Shown here: positions 13,987-22,179 of the stretch, piece by piece
Position numbering within the stretch: the stretch's first letter is position 1
Layout of the letters: every line of letters begins with the position of its first letter
Origin: a virus
Length of the DNA stretch: 64,000 nt
IMG/VR virus record: IMGVR_UViG_3300044614_000912
Coordinates: 1 to 64,000 of that record
Direction: 5' to 3' (one strand)
Position numbers and translations under genes: made by a program
Notes under the pieces: generated by a model
Told to the model about the DNA's origin: nothing
Databases searched by the model: none
The model's input: only the letters and a program-made list of their open reading frames with translations

Positions 13987-14618
13987 GCGTTAAATTGATC
14001 AGCATCACTCCCGACGCGGAACAGATGATGGCTTATTGTGCAAGGGTTAGCAACCCTAATAATCAGACCAATGAGAAATATGCGAAGCTTCTTAAGTATT
14101 GTATAGATCATGAGCATTGGTCAATATTTGAACAAGCTTTCATGACTGTTGAAATAGATACCACTAGGGGATTAGCCGCACAAATTCTTCGTCATAGAAG
14201 TTTTACCTTTCAAGAATTTAGTCAGAGATATGCTGACACAACGCTATTGGCACAAGAAATACCTACCTTTGAATTACGCCGTCAAGATACTAAAAATAGA
14301 CAAAATAGCATTAATGATATTTCTGATGAAATAAAAGTAAAATGGAATACTCAAGTAAGAGAACATTTTGCTAAAGCAAAAGCTATTTATGATGGTATGA
14401 TAGCAGATGGTGTAGCAAAAGAATGTGCAAGATTTATTCTTCCACTAGCAACCCCCACTAGGCTTTATATGAGTGGAACCGTTAGATCATGGATTCACTA
14501 CATAAATCTAAGATCGTCTAATGGAACACAAAAAGAACATATGGATATAGCAAATCAATGTAAGGATGTTTTTGTTTCTCAATTACCAACTGTTTCGGAG
14601 GCTTTAGGCTGGAAATGA
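13983..14618 (+). CDS. thyX: Flavin-dependent thymidylate synthase
   Basis: Makes dTMP from dUMP using methylene-tetrahydrofolate, FAD and NADPH. The ThyX signature RHR-x7-S-x-RY is present as RHRSFTFQEFSQRY (about residue 60), and the C-terminal block RSWIHYINLRSSNGTQKEHMDIA gives the substrate-binding arginines. At 211 residues it is of usual length. With dUTPase, dCMP deaminase, RNR and dNMP kinase in the same window it completes a dTTP supply route. Confidence 0.96.
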   Translation: MSVKLISITPDAEQMMAYCARVSNPNNQTNEKYAKLLKYCIDHEHWSIFEQAFMTVEIDTTRGLAAQILRHRSFTFQEFSQRYADTTLLAQEIPTFELRRQDTKNRQNSINDISDEIKVKWNTQVREHFAKAKAIYDGMIADGVAKECARFILPLATPTRLYMSGTVRSWIHYINLRSSNGTQKEHMDIANQCKDVFVSQLPTVSEALGWK

Positions 14619-14917
14619 AAATCGAACTTCAAATGTCTGAAAGTGATATTGTTCGCTCTATGAAAAATAATGAATACTCACCTATTCAACTTTTAGCAGC
14701 AAGATATTTCAAGGAAGATTCCCGCAATGTAGAAGCAAATTACGATAAAATTTTTATTTGGAACGATGATATCAATGATTACCATTCTTATAGATATTGC
14801 ACAGAAGATATCAACAATGTGAAAGATTTTCTAGATCAGTGGTACGATTACGTCGATGGTCATTTGGTTGATTTTGCTTTAGAACCGCTATTTTTCTGCG
14901 TAGAGCAGACACGCTAG
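14615..14917 (+). CDS. Hypothetical acidic protein
   Basis: One hundred residues (MKIELQMSESDIVRSMKNNE), acidic and tyrosine-rich, coupled by ATGA to thyX. No domain recognised. The rIIA promoter follows 22 bases after its stop. Confidence 0.65.
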   Translation: MKIELQMSESDIVRSMKNNEYSPIQLLAARYFKEDSRNVEANYDKIFIWNDDINDYHSYRYCTEDINNVKDFLDQWYDYVDGHLVDFALEPLFFCVEQTR

Positions 14918-14938
14918 AAAAATTTTTAAAGCTGCCGC

Positions 14939-14966
14939 TTGACACAGCCGATAACTGTGGTATACT
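14939..14966 (+). promoter_or_regulatory. Sigma70-type promoter for rIIA-rIIB
   Basis: TTGACA (14939-14944), 16-base spacer, TATACT (14961-14966), then GATAG. The spacer holds GCCGAT three to four bases after the -35, as at 1915 and 21776. The 46-base leader ends in a TAGGAG site. Confidence 0.82.
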
Positions 14967-15011
14967 GATAGCACATTCGACAATTAAGCACTTGTAGGAG
15001 ATTTTGCAATT

Positions 15012-17162
15012 ATGAAACTTCACGCTGGTACAAACGTTATTGAAAAGTCTGGTAACTTCGAAGAGTCTAAGTTTAGCATCGAAGCATCGTCCAAGGCTTT
15101 CTTCATCCTTTCTGACGGTCTTTATTCTAATAAAGTTCTCGCGGTTGTTCGTGAGCTTTCGACCAACGCTTACGATTCCCACGTTGATGCTGGCAAGCGT
15201 GACGTTGCTTTTGACGTTCACCTTCCCACTGTTCTGAATCCCGTTTTCTTTATTCGTGACTATGGCACTAGCATGGATCACGATAACTGTATGCAACTTT
15301 ATACTACGTATTTTCGTAGTACTCGCAACAATAGCAACGACGCTGTTGGTTGCCTTGGTCTTGGTAGCAAGGCTCCGTTTGCATATTCTGATAGCTTTAC
15401 TGTCGAAGCTTATCTTGATGGCAAGAAGCGTATCTACAATGCATATAAGAATGAGGACGGTAGCCCCGTTTTCTCTCTAATGCACGAAACAGAGACTGAT
15501 GAGCCGAATGGCATCAAGGTTTCTATTCAAGTCAATTCGAACGACGTTAATAGGTTTAATGTCGAGGCTACTAAAGTCTATGAGTTTTTCAAGGTCAAGC
15601 CTAATTTTGTTGGTGAGAAAGTTATCTTTAAGAAGATCGACAAAGTTCTCGCTGGCGACGGTTGGTACTTTGATGACAATGATCATTCTGCTAGCAATTT
15701 GATCATCATGGGTCAGATCGCATATCCTATTGATCATTTTCAGATCATGGGTGACGGCGACAATAAGGAAGCACGATTCATTCAGTATTCCGATGGTCTT
15801 CGCATCTTTGTGAATATCGGTGATGTTGACATTACCCCTAGTCGTGAGGCTCTGTCTTATAGCAAGGACACGAAGATCAATATCAAGAATATCGTGAATC
15901 GTATTGCCTCTGAGATTGCATCAAAGATTGAGGATCAAATCCAGAGCCAGCCTTCACTTTATAAGGCTCGCGTTAAGTATGTTCAGATTAGTGACCAGTG
16001 TTCTTCTATCAAGAATGCTATTGAATCGCTCCAGAAGTCGATCAGTTGGAATGGTCAAAAGCTGTTCGATAACATTATTAATGAGAGTGTTAATATCAAG
16101 GACAAGCTTTCACTCACGTTCCTCAATAAGTCTTACTATCGCAAGAAGGTCAATAGTTCAACAGATGTTGAGTTTATTAACTTCACGGGCGACATGAGGT
16201 TCTTTGTTGACGATTTGAATCGCGGTGGCTTGAGTCGAATCAAGAAACTTATGCGTGAAGAACACGGTGAACAAAAGTGCTATGTTTACAAGCTTAAGGA
16301 TGGAGAGACTGTTGACAACAACGCTTTGTATGATATACTTGGTGGAGCGACCAAGGATGATATTGTGCCGACTTCTAGTTTGCCCAAGATCACCTATGAT
16401 AGAACCAGTTCTGGCTCTGGTGATGGTCTTCCGCCTGTTCATATTCAAGTTTTTAACGAAGAAACTGGCCGATTTGAAGAGTGTAATATGAGTGTAAAGT
16501 ATGAGAATGCGTACTATTTCACTGAATCTAAGGGTAATATTACCATTGGATACAAGGATATGGATACTAGCCACATTGCAAATGCCCTTACTTATATGCA
16601 CAAGCATTATCCTGACGATGTTGATGGTATGACGTTCTACGCTGTTAAGCCATCTGTGATTAAGAATCGTAAGCTTGCAGAGCGTTCTAATTGGGGCGAT
16701 GCCGTTGATATTATGCGTACAGTTTTCAACAAGGCTGTTGCGAATCATAAGCAAGACATTATTGATTGCAACGTCCGATGCGGCCTGTCTGCTAACAGGA
16801 ATGAAAAGTTTGCGACTATCTTTAGTGCCACACAAACCGATAATGAGGCAAAGAGGATCGTCGCTGAGTATAATGAGCATGAGAAGCGTATGTCTTCTAT
16901 TCGACACGATATGGAGTTGGTTCGTGCCATGAGCAGCACTATTCCAAATTGTGATAGCGTTGATTTCTCTGGAATGAAGATCGATAACACGAAATTCTCC
17001 AAGAGGTTTGATGATGCTGTAAAGAAGTATCCTATGCTCAAGGTTATTGCTAACATGGGTTACTATGGTAATGTGGGTCAAAATGATGTTAAGATCGTTG
17101 CCGATTATATCGACACGATTGAGTCTGCTGAACATATGTCCAGCGTTCTGAGTTCTATGTGA
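15012..17162 (+). CDS. rIIA: rIIA-like protein (GHKL ATPase fold)
   Basis: A 716-residue homologue of T4 rIIA (about 725 residues). The GHKL ATP-binding motifs are visible: ELSTNAYDSHVDAG (N box), FFIRDYGTSMD (G1) and GCLGLGSKAPFAY (G2). T4 rIIA and rIIB are early membrane-associated proteins affecting lysis inhibition and needed to grow on lambda lysogens; the biochemical role is unsettled. Codon use differs from neighbours, with AAG, GAC and CGT favoured over AAA, GAT and AGA, suggesting strong expression or separate ancestry. Own promoter, paired with rIIB. Confidence 0.92.
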   Translation: MKLHAGTNVIEKSGNFEESKFSIEASSKAFFILSDGLYSNKVLAVVRELSTNAYDSHVDAGKRDVAFDVHLPTVLNPVFFIRDYGTSMDHDNCMQLYTTYFRSTRNNSNDAVGCLGLGSKAPFAYSDSFTVEAYLDGKKRIYNAYKNEDGSPVFSLMHETETDEPNGIKVSIQVNSNDVNRFNVEATKVYEFFKVKPNFVGEKVIFKKIDKVLAGDGWYFDDNDHSASNLIIMGQIAYPIDHFQIMGDGDNKEARFIQYSDGLRIFVNIGDVDITPSREALSYSKDTKINIKNIVNRIASEIASKIEDQIQSQPSLYKARVKYVQISDQCSSIKNAIESLQKSISWNGQKLFDNIINESVNIKDKLSLTFLNKSYYRKKVNSSTDVEFINFTGDMRFFVDDLNRGGLSRIKKLMREEHGEQKCYVYKLKDGETVDNNALYDILGGATKDDIVPTSSLPKITYDRTSSGSGDGLPPVHIQVFNEETGRFEECNMSVKYENAYYFTESKGNITIGYKDMDTSHIANALTYMHKHYPDDVDGMTFYAVKPSVIKNRKLAERSNWGDAVDIMRTVFNKAVANHKQDIIDCNVRCGLSANRNEKFATIFSATQTDNEAKRIVAEYNEHEKRMSSIRHDMELVRAMSSTIPNCDSVDFSGMKIDNTKFSKRFDDAVKKYPMLKVIANMGYYGNVGQNDVKIVADYIDTIESAEHMSSVLSSM

Positions 17163-17181
17163 ATAAACTAGGAGAATTATA

Positions 17182-18063
17182 ATGTCCAACAAGTATATTA
17201 TTGCAAATGACGGTACTGTTACTGCGATTGTTAGTGGTCAGACATATTGCTTTGGCAAGTCTCACCCTAATTATAACAAGCTGGTAAAGCATCTTAAGAA
17301 TAACAATGTCGAGCATTTTGAAGCTGCTTATGATATTGTTTCCCATGTGAATGCCTACTGTGAGGGTTATGTTAACTGCACAGATGGTTCGCTGTCTTGG
17401 GATGGTATCAAGATGCCAAACATGTTCACCAATACCATTATCGATATGGTTAAGCAGGGTTTCCCTTTTGAGCCGATGCTTAATTTCCTTGATAATCTGA
17501 GTCAGAATCCTTCTGATCATGCTGTTGTTGAACTCTTTGATTTCATGGAAAATAAGAACATGCCGATTACTTATGATGGTTGTTTCCTCGCCTACAAAGC
17601 TGTTCGTGAGGACTATCGTGATATTTATTCTGGCAAGTTCGATAACAGCGTAGGATCGGTTTGCCAAGTATCACGTAGCACTGTAGATAGTAATCGTGAT
17701 AACGGTTGTGGTCACGGTCTGCACGTTGGTGCAATTGATTATGCTAAGAGTTATGGTGGCATTGATCTTGATGACGAAGATAATGATGGTGGAAACCGTC
17801 TTATGATTTGCAAAGTCAATCCGCGTGATGTAGTTAGCGTTCCCAGCGATCATAAGTTCCAGAAGCTTCGCTGCTGCCGTTATGAAGTTGTGGCTGAATT
17901 CGATAGCGTTTTTGATAAGGTCGTTCATATGACCGATAGTGATATTGATCATGTTCAGCGTAAGCAGCGTAATCGTGAGTGGGTTGTTGAAGTGACTGCT
18001 AAGATTGACAAGATTAATGCTGTGCTGGCAAAGCGTCTTGGTCGAGAATTGGTTAGTGCGTGA
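17182..18063 (+). CDS. rIIB: rIIB-like protein
   Basis: A 293-residue homologue of T4 rIIB (312 residues), 19 bases after rIIA with an AGGAG site. Characteristic blocks are SWDGIKMPNMFTNTIIDMVKQG, LDNLSQNP and MPITYDGCFLAYKAVR, then a domain with CGHGLHVGA and RLMICKVNPRDVVSVP. It shares the G+C-richer codon use of rIIA, so the two moved and are expressed together. A terminator follows directly. Confidence 0.92.
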   Translation: MSNKYIIANDGTVTAIVSGQTYCFGKSHPNYNKLVKHLKNNNVEHFEAAYDIVSHVNAYCEGYVNCTDGSLSWDGIKMPNMFTNTIIDMVKQGFPFEPMLNFLDNLSQNPSDHAVVELFDFMENKNMPITYDGCFLAYKAVREDYRDIYSGKFDNSVGSVCQVSRSTVDSNRDNGCGHGLHVGAIDYAKSYGGIDLDDEDNDGGNRLMICKVNPRDVVSVPSDHKFQKLRCCRYEVVAEFDSVFDKVVHMTDSDIDHVQRKQRNREWVVEVTAKIDKINAVLAKRLGRELVSA

Positions 18064-18084
18064 TTGATTGAATGTGAGGTATAA

Positions 18085-18110
18085 CGGAGTGGGGCAACTC
18101 ACTCCGTTTT
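18085..18110 (+). terminator. Rho-independent terminator after rIIB
   Basis: CGGAGTG (18085-18091), eight-base loop, CACTCCG (18100-18106), TTTT. Seven-base-pair perfect stem, six bases before tRNA-Tyr. Confidence 0.85.
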
Positions 18111-18116
18111 ACTTTA

Positions 18117-18200
18117 GGTGGGTTTCCCGAGCGGTCAAAGGGGTCAGACTGTAAATCTGATGCATTTATAGCTTCGCTGGTTCGAATCCAGCACCCACCA
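18117..18200 (+). tRNA. tRNA-Tyr (anticodon GUA)
   Basis: Acceptor GGTGGGT pairs ACCCACC, anticodon stem TCAGA/TCTGA with loop CTGTAAA giving GUA, long variable arm, T arm CTGG-TTCGAAT-CCAG. The CCA end is not fully encoded beyond CCACCA overlap of the acceptor strand. It lies directly after the rIIB terminator and before the GMP reductase gene, so it depends on read-through or an unseen promoter. Confidence 0.94.
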
Positions 18201-18226
18201 TTGTTTTATGAATCAAAGGAATATCC

Positions 18227-19327
18227 ATGAAAATTGTAAATGATACTAAGTTAGATTTTGATGATGTCTTACTCGTTCCACAGAGATCGCAAGCCGCCTC
18301 AAGGGTCAGTGTGTTGGTCGATAGACAGTTTTCTTTCTATCACTCTAATCGCGTTTGGAATGGCGTTCCAATCATGGCAGCTAATATGGACACAACCGGA
18401 ACGTTTGATATGGCAAAAGCTTTAAACAAGTTTAATATGGTGACTTGTTTGCATAAGCATTATAAGGCAGAGGATTATGCCATGCATCTTGTCGATCCTA
18501 ATAACTACTGGTATAGTATGGGAATTCAGAAAGAAGAAATCTCTAAACTAATAGAGGTTTCTGACCGCTTACAATCTTTCCCAAATCTTTGCATAGATGT
18601 TGCCAATGGTTATACAGATAATTTTGTACATTTCTGTAGGGGTATTAGAGAAATAGTTGGTAAGCACCCAATCATTATGGCTGGTAATGTATGCACACCA
18701 GAAATGGTGCAAGAATTGATTCTTCACGGTGGAGTAGATATTGTTAAGGTTGGAATTGGTCCCGGTTCAGCATGTACAACAAGATTAAAAACTGGCGTTG
18801 GATATCCACAACTTTCTGCAATTGCCGAATGTTCTCATGCCGCACACGGATTAAAAAGTGGAGACAAGCACCTAGGATTGATTTGTGCGGACGGTGGATG
18901 TAGAACACCATCAGATGTTGTAAAGGCATTTGCGGCTAACACAGACTTCGTTATGCTTGGTGGAATGTTGGCTGGCACAGAGCAATGCGAAGGAGAATGG
19001 GAATACGAATATCGAATGAAGAGTGGCGGTTGGCAACCAATCGATCCTCAGTACGATGACGTAGAAAAGCGAAAAACAAAGTTAACATTTTATGGAATGA
19101 GTTCTCACAAGGCTCAAGAAAAATACGGTGGTATTAAAAATTATAGAGCAAGCGAAGGCAGAGTAGTGACTGTGCCTTACAAGGGCGATGCTTCTATAAT
19201 ATTACAGGACATATTAGGTGGCATTAGAAGTGCTTGTGCTTATGTTGGTGCATCTTCTCTTAAAGATTTGCCAAAATGTGCAGAGTTCATAAAAGTAAAT
19301 CGCGTTCATTTTGATAGGAGTGTTTGA
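18227..19327 (+). CDS. guaC: GMP reductase
   Basis: Converts GMP to IMP with NADPH. The 366-residue protein follows E. coli GuaC closely: DFDDVLLVPQRS start, VPIMAANMDTTGTFDMA, the catalytic loop GIGPGSACTTRLKTGVGYPQ with the active cysteine, CADGGCRTPSDV, FVMLGGMLAGTE, FYGMSSHKAQEKYGG and GGIRSACAYVGA. No CBS domains, and the GuaC-type features fit better than IMP dehydrogenase. A purine-interconversion enzyme is unusual in a phage; it may rebalance G and A nucleotides or feed base modification. TGATG coupling to the methyltransferase. Confidence 0.93.
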   Translation: MKIVNDTKLDFDDVLLVPQRSQAASRVSVLVDRQFSFYHSNRVWNGVPIMAANMDTTGTFDMAKALNKFNMVTCLHKHYKAEDYAMHLVDPNNYWYSMGIQKEEISKLIEVSDRLQSFPNLCIDVANGYTDNFVHFCRGIREIVGKHPIIMAGNVCTPEMVQELILHGGVDIVKVGIGPGSACTTRLKTGVGYPQLSAIAECSHAAHGLKSGDKHLGLICADGGCRTPSDVVKAFAANTDFVMLGGMLAGTEQCEGEWEYEYRMKSGGWQPIDPQYDDVEKRKTKLTFYGMSSHKAQEKYGGIKNYRASEGRVVTVPYKGDASIILQDILGGIRSACAYVGASSLKDLPKCAEFIKVNRVHFDRSV

Positions 19328-20028
19328 TGTTATCAGTTGAAGAAAAAAGAAATTTAGTTAATTCCTATAATGCTTGGTGGCACTCCATAGATTTTGGTGA
19401 TGGTATTATTTCAAATGGAGAAAAGGGTGGAGGACCATCTGTACATATTTCAGAAGTACAGTGGTTTCCAATAGATTTTTTCCAAAACAAACGTGTTCTT
19501 GATGTTGGTGCTTGGGATGGATACTATTCTTTTCACGCTGAACGCATGGGTGCATCAGAGGTCGTTGCTGTAGATAAGTTTGTCTGGACGGGCATGGCCG
19601 AACCCTCTAAAAATGGGTATCATAGATCAAAGAGAGGCTTTGATATTGCGAAAGAAGTATTACAATCAAGCGTAAAAAGTTACGTACTAAATGTTGAAGA
19701 AATGCATCCAGATATTTTGGGTAAATTTGATTCTATTATATACGCTGGAGTGTTCTATCATTTAAAGAATCCATATCAATCATTGGAGATACTAGATTCT
19801 TTATTGAATGAGAATGGTAGAATTATGCTAGAAACCCACATGTGTAATGTTGGTAATCCAATTCCATTAATGCAGTTTCATCCAAAAAACTCACTTAATA
19901 ATGATAAAACAAACTATTGGTCGCCAAATGGACAATGTTTAAAATTTATGTTTGAAGAGATAGGCAATTATACTGTTGAATCTTTAAATGAGGGTGGAAG
20001 AGGAACAATTGTTGTAAGGAAAAATTAA
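19327..20028 (+). CDS. SAM-dependent methyltransferase (CmoB-like)
   Basis: A 233-residue class I methyltransferase. The SAM-binding motif is VLDVGAWDGYYSF (about residue 57), then VVAVDKF (acidic end of strand 2) and FDSIIYAGVFYHLKNPYQ (motif IV to V). The overall pattern (WDGYYSFHAERMGA, HLKNP) resembles CmoB/DUF1698 methyltransferases that modify wobble uridine in tRNA, but other small-molecule substrates are possible. Start taken at the ATG at 19327, TGATG-coupled to guaC. Confidence 0.83.
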   Translation: MLSVEEKRNLVNSYNAWWHSIDFGDGIISNGEKGGGPSVHISEVQWFPIDFFQNKRVLDVGAWDGYYSFHAERMGASEVVAVDKFVWTGMAEPSKNGYHRSKRGFDIAKEVLQSSVKSYVLNVEEMHPDILGKFDSIIYAGVFYHLKNPYQSLEILDSLLNENGRIMLETHMCNVGNPIPLMQFHPKNSLNNDKTNYWSPNGQCLKFMFEEIGNYTVESLNEGGRGTIVVRKN

Positions 20029-20183
20029 TGGCTATACCTGCAATCATCATATCAACATTATGCTATGCCTTTACATGCATAAGTTGTTTGCATCAAGGTG
20101 ATAGACCTCACGGAGTAATGTGGGCCGGATACGTTTTTGCAAACTTAGGATTACTATGGTATGAGTTCACTAAAATCAAGTAA
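20028..20183 (+). CDS. Small two-helix membrane protein
   Basis: Fifty-one residues with two hydrophobic segments (IPAIIISTLCYAFTCISCL and VMWAGYVFANLGLLWYEF). Starts by TAATG overlap with the methyltransferase and overlaps the dCMP deaminase by 23 bases. Unknown function. Confidence 0.58.
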   Translation: MAIPAIIISTLCYAFTCISCLHQGDRPHGVMWAGYVFANLGLLWYEFTKIK

Positions 20184-20595
20184 GTGGGATTTAAGGTTTC
20201 TTGATTTATCGGAGTTTATTTCTAGTTGGTCAAAAGACCCATCAACTAAAGTTGGTGCTGTTATAACCGATAACAACAATCGGATTATATCAGTTGGATA
20301 TAATGGATTTCCTCAAGATATTGTTGACGATGGTAGGCTTGAAGACAGAGAAACAAAATACAAAATTATTGTTCATGGTGAAATGAATGCTATTCTATTT
20401 GCCAATAGATCACTACATAACTGTACACTTTATACCTATCCATTCATGCCTTGTCCTCGCTGTGCTGGCATGGTTATACAAACCGGTATCAAAAGAGTAG
20501 TATCATACAACCATATGCCAGAAAGGTGGGCAAATGAGTTTGAGGTTAGTCAACAACTATTTGAAGAGTCGGGGATAGAGTTAACTCTATATTAA
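20161..20595 (+). CDS. dCMP deaminase
   Basis: Deaminates dCMP to dUMP, the substrate of ThyX. Zinc site residues are visible: HGEMNAI (HAE-type, with the catalytic Glu) and PCPRCAG (PCxxC). The N-terminal block SSWSKDPSTKVGAVITD and GYNGFP match bacterial and T-even enzymes. At 144 residues it is slightly shorter than T4 Cd. Confidence 0.94.
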   Translation: MSSLKSSKWDLRFLDLSEFISSWSKDPSTKVGAVITDNNNRIISVGYNGFPQDIVDDGRLEDRETKYKIIVHGEMNAILFANRSLHNCTLYTYPFMPCPRCAGMVIQTGIKRVVSYNHMPERWANEFEVSQQLFEESGIELTLY

Positions 20596-20596
20596 C

Positions 20597-20803
20597 ATGC
20601 ATCAAGACGAAGAAATTAGAAACATGATTGAAGTCATTGATCACTGTATTCTAAATGACAAAAAAGAATTTTTAGCAAGCTTAATAATCAAAATACAGAA
20701 AGAATATAAAGAAATAGCAGAATTATCTACAGATGGGGAATATCAAGTAACTTGGACCCATAATGATTTATTAGACTATTTAACATATCAATACAAGAGA
20801 TAG
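20597..20803 (+). CDS. Hypothetical helical protein
   Basis: Sixty-eight residues (MHQDEEIRNMIEVIDHCILN), acidic, helical. Immediately follows dCMP deaminase. No domain recognised. Confidence 0.58.
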   Translation: MHQDEEIRNMIEVIDHCILNDKKEFLASLIIKIQKEYKEIAELSTDGEYQVTWTHNDLLDYLTYQYKR

Positions 20804-20850
20804 TGTTTTTTTAACCGCTAGTAGATATAACATTGAAACAGGAGATAAAA

Positions 20851-21027
20851 ATGTCAGTTGTAGAAATGGCTAAAGCCCACTTACAAAATGTTCACGCGAA
20901 AATAGAAGAGCTAAAAGCTCAGAAGCAGTTTATAGAGGAAGAAATTCAGAAGCTTTCTTTATACGTCGCCAAGGGTTTAGAGCAAATCGAAAATAGCGAA
21001 AAAGTTAGCACAGAGGAAAGCAAATAG
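20851..21027 (+). CDS. Small coiled-coil protein
   Basis: Fifty-eight residues from the ATG at 20851 (MSVVEMAKAHLQNVHAKIEE), chosen for the AGGAGA site. The whole protein is one long charged helix (KIEELKAQKQFIEEEIQKLSLYV) with heptads, likely oligomeric. The 47-base gap before it contains GTGTTTTTTTAAC, also seen before the SSB at 59490. Confidence 0.66.
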   Translation: MSVVEMAKAHLQNVHAKIEELKAQKQFIEEEIQKLSLYVAKGLEQIENSEKVSTEESK

Positions 21028-21036
21028 GAGACTAGT

Positions 21037-21354
21037 ATGATATACAGTGAATTTTTTAATCGTTTACAAAACCTTTCCAATGCATATCATTGGGACATTG
21101 AAAACAATAAGGTAACTGCGAAGATTCAGAGCGGTTACTTCAAGGGCTTCACATTAAATCCCATTACAGCTTTAGCTCACAAGGCTGGTTTCGGGTTTTT
21201 TAACAATACTAGAGAGGATACGGAGTTTGCCGCAAGACTATTAGGCATCCCTAGATCATTCGCTAGAAACGTTTATAGTGCCACTCTAGGTACTTATAAT
21301 CGTGGTAATACTCAGGTAGTTCGTGGTAAGATTCGTTCAGCACTGGAGGTATGA
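21037..21354 (+). CDS. Hypothetical protein
   Basis: One hundred and five residues with NPITALAHKAGFGFFNNTREDTEFAARLLGI, a repeated small-aromatic pattern, and a basic C-terminus. AGGAG-like site at 21028. Unknown; the position before an SSB suggests a DNA-related role, by context only. Confidence 0.65.
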   Translation: MIYSEFFNRLQNLSNAYHWDIENNKVTAKIQSGYFKGFTLNPITALAHKAGFGFFNNTREDTEFAARLLGIPRSFARNVYSATLGTYNRGNTQVVRGKIRSALEV

Positions 21355-21358
21355 TTGT

Positions 21359-21700
21359 ATGAATATTAATACATGGCTAGGTTGTGGCAGATTAACAAAG
21401 GATGCGGAACTCAGCGTTACCCAAAAGGGTACAACGATGGCAAAGTTTCGTATGGCGGTAAATGACCGTAGAAATGAAGACACCCTGTTTCTAAATGTTC
21501 TCTGCTTCGGTAAGATGGCAGAAGCATTAAAGGGACACCTTACTAGGGGACGATTAGTTGGCGTTCAAGGAAAGATCAAAATCGATGACTATCAGGATAA
21601 GGATGGCAACACGAAGAATTCGATATGCGTTATGGCTGACGAAATTTCTCTTGGTCCATCTAATACTGTAACAGAGACTTCAAAAGAGAAAACTGAATAG
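21359..21700 (+). CDS. ssb: Single-stranded DNA-binding protein (first copy)
   Basis: One hundred and thirteen residues from the ATG at 21359. An OB fold of bacterial SSB type: NTWLGCGRLTKDAELSVTQKG, AKFRMAVNDRRNEDTLFLNVLCFGKMAEAL, GRLVGVQGKIKIDDYQDKDGN. It lacks the long acidic tip of host SSB and ends in a short polar tail. Would coat ssDNA at forks. A second SSB-like gene lies at 59490. A strong terminator follows. Confidence 0.9.
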   Translation: MNINTWLGCGRLTKDAELSVTQKGTTMAKFRMAVNDRRNEDTLFLNVLCFGKMAEALKGHLTRGRLVGVQGKIKIDDYQDKDGNTKNSICVMADEISLGPSNTVTETSKEKTE

Positions 21701-21726
21701 TGCCAACAATTGATAGTAAGTAGAGA

Positions 21727-21764
21727 ATGGCCCGTTTGCAAGGAAGCAGCGGGCCATTTTTATT
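21727..21764 (+). terminator. Rho-independent terminator after ssb
   Basis: ATGGCCCG (21727-21734), loop, CGGGCCAT (21750-21757), then TTTTTATTT. Perfect eight-base-pair G+C-rich stem with U tract. Confidence 0.94.
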
Positions 21765-21775
21765 TATGTTCGCCC

Positions 21776-21803
21776 TTGACAACTGCCGATACCATTGTAT
21801 AAT
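21776..21803 (+). promoter_or_regulatory. Sigma70-type promoter
   Basis: TTGACA (21776-21781), 16-base spacer with GCCGATA, TATAAT (21798-21803), then GATGG. Twelve bases after the terminator's U tract; drives 21834 onward. Same architecture as 1915 and 14939. Confidence 0.88.
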
Positions 21804-21833
21804 GATGGTGTACAAACTCTCAAGGAGCAACTC

Positions 21834-22178
21834 ATGAATCCTCAACCCTCACCGATGCTTGGACACTTTTTTGCACTTGCTTTTATAGCATTTATCGTTT
21901 ATCACTTTGTCAAAGCTTACAATGATCCTACTAAGCATATTTCGCCTCAATCTATGGATTTGTTTACGTTTGGATATGTTGAGAACTCGCCTGTCTATAT
22001 CATAGACAAGAGCAAGAAAGACTTCAAATCCTCACAGCTTTTCAAAGATTGTGTTGATGCATTACATGCCTTGGGTATGAAGAAAACTCCTGCTAAAAAC
22101 AAAGCGATTGAGATTTTCAACAATGATCCGCAGCCCCAAAGCGTACAAGAATTTTTGGTTATGGCTCTTAGGAATTAA
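21834..22178 (+). CDS. Membrane-anchored hypothetical protein
   Basis: One hundred and fourteen residues from the ATG at 21834, with CAAGGAGC upstream. One N-terminal transmembrane helix (LGHFFALAFIAFIVYHFV) then a cytoplasmic-looking domain ending in FKDCVDALHALGMKKTPAKNKA, which resembles the C-terminal helix of small DNA-binding or RuvA-like folds. Function unknown. Confidence 0.68.
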   Translation: MNPQPSPMLGHFFALAFIAFIVYHFVKAYNDPTKHISPQSMDLFTFGYVENSPVYIIDKSKKDFKSSQLFKDCVDALHALGMKKTPAKNKAIEIFNNDPQPQSVQEFLVMALRN

Positions 22179-22179
22179 T

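Noticed and set aside
16158-17192. Long open frame on the minus strand opposite rIIA (344 codons)
   Set aside because: It lies wholly opposite a certain rIIA gene, has no ribosome site or recognisable domain, and its composition is that of a reverse-complement shadow. The other minus-strand frames across the window are likewise opposite supported genes.
18227-19327. IMP dehydrogenase
   Set aside because: The active-site loop is shared, but the protein lacks CBS domains and follows GuaC along its full length, so GMP reductase is preferred.
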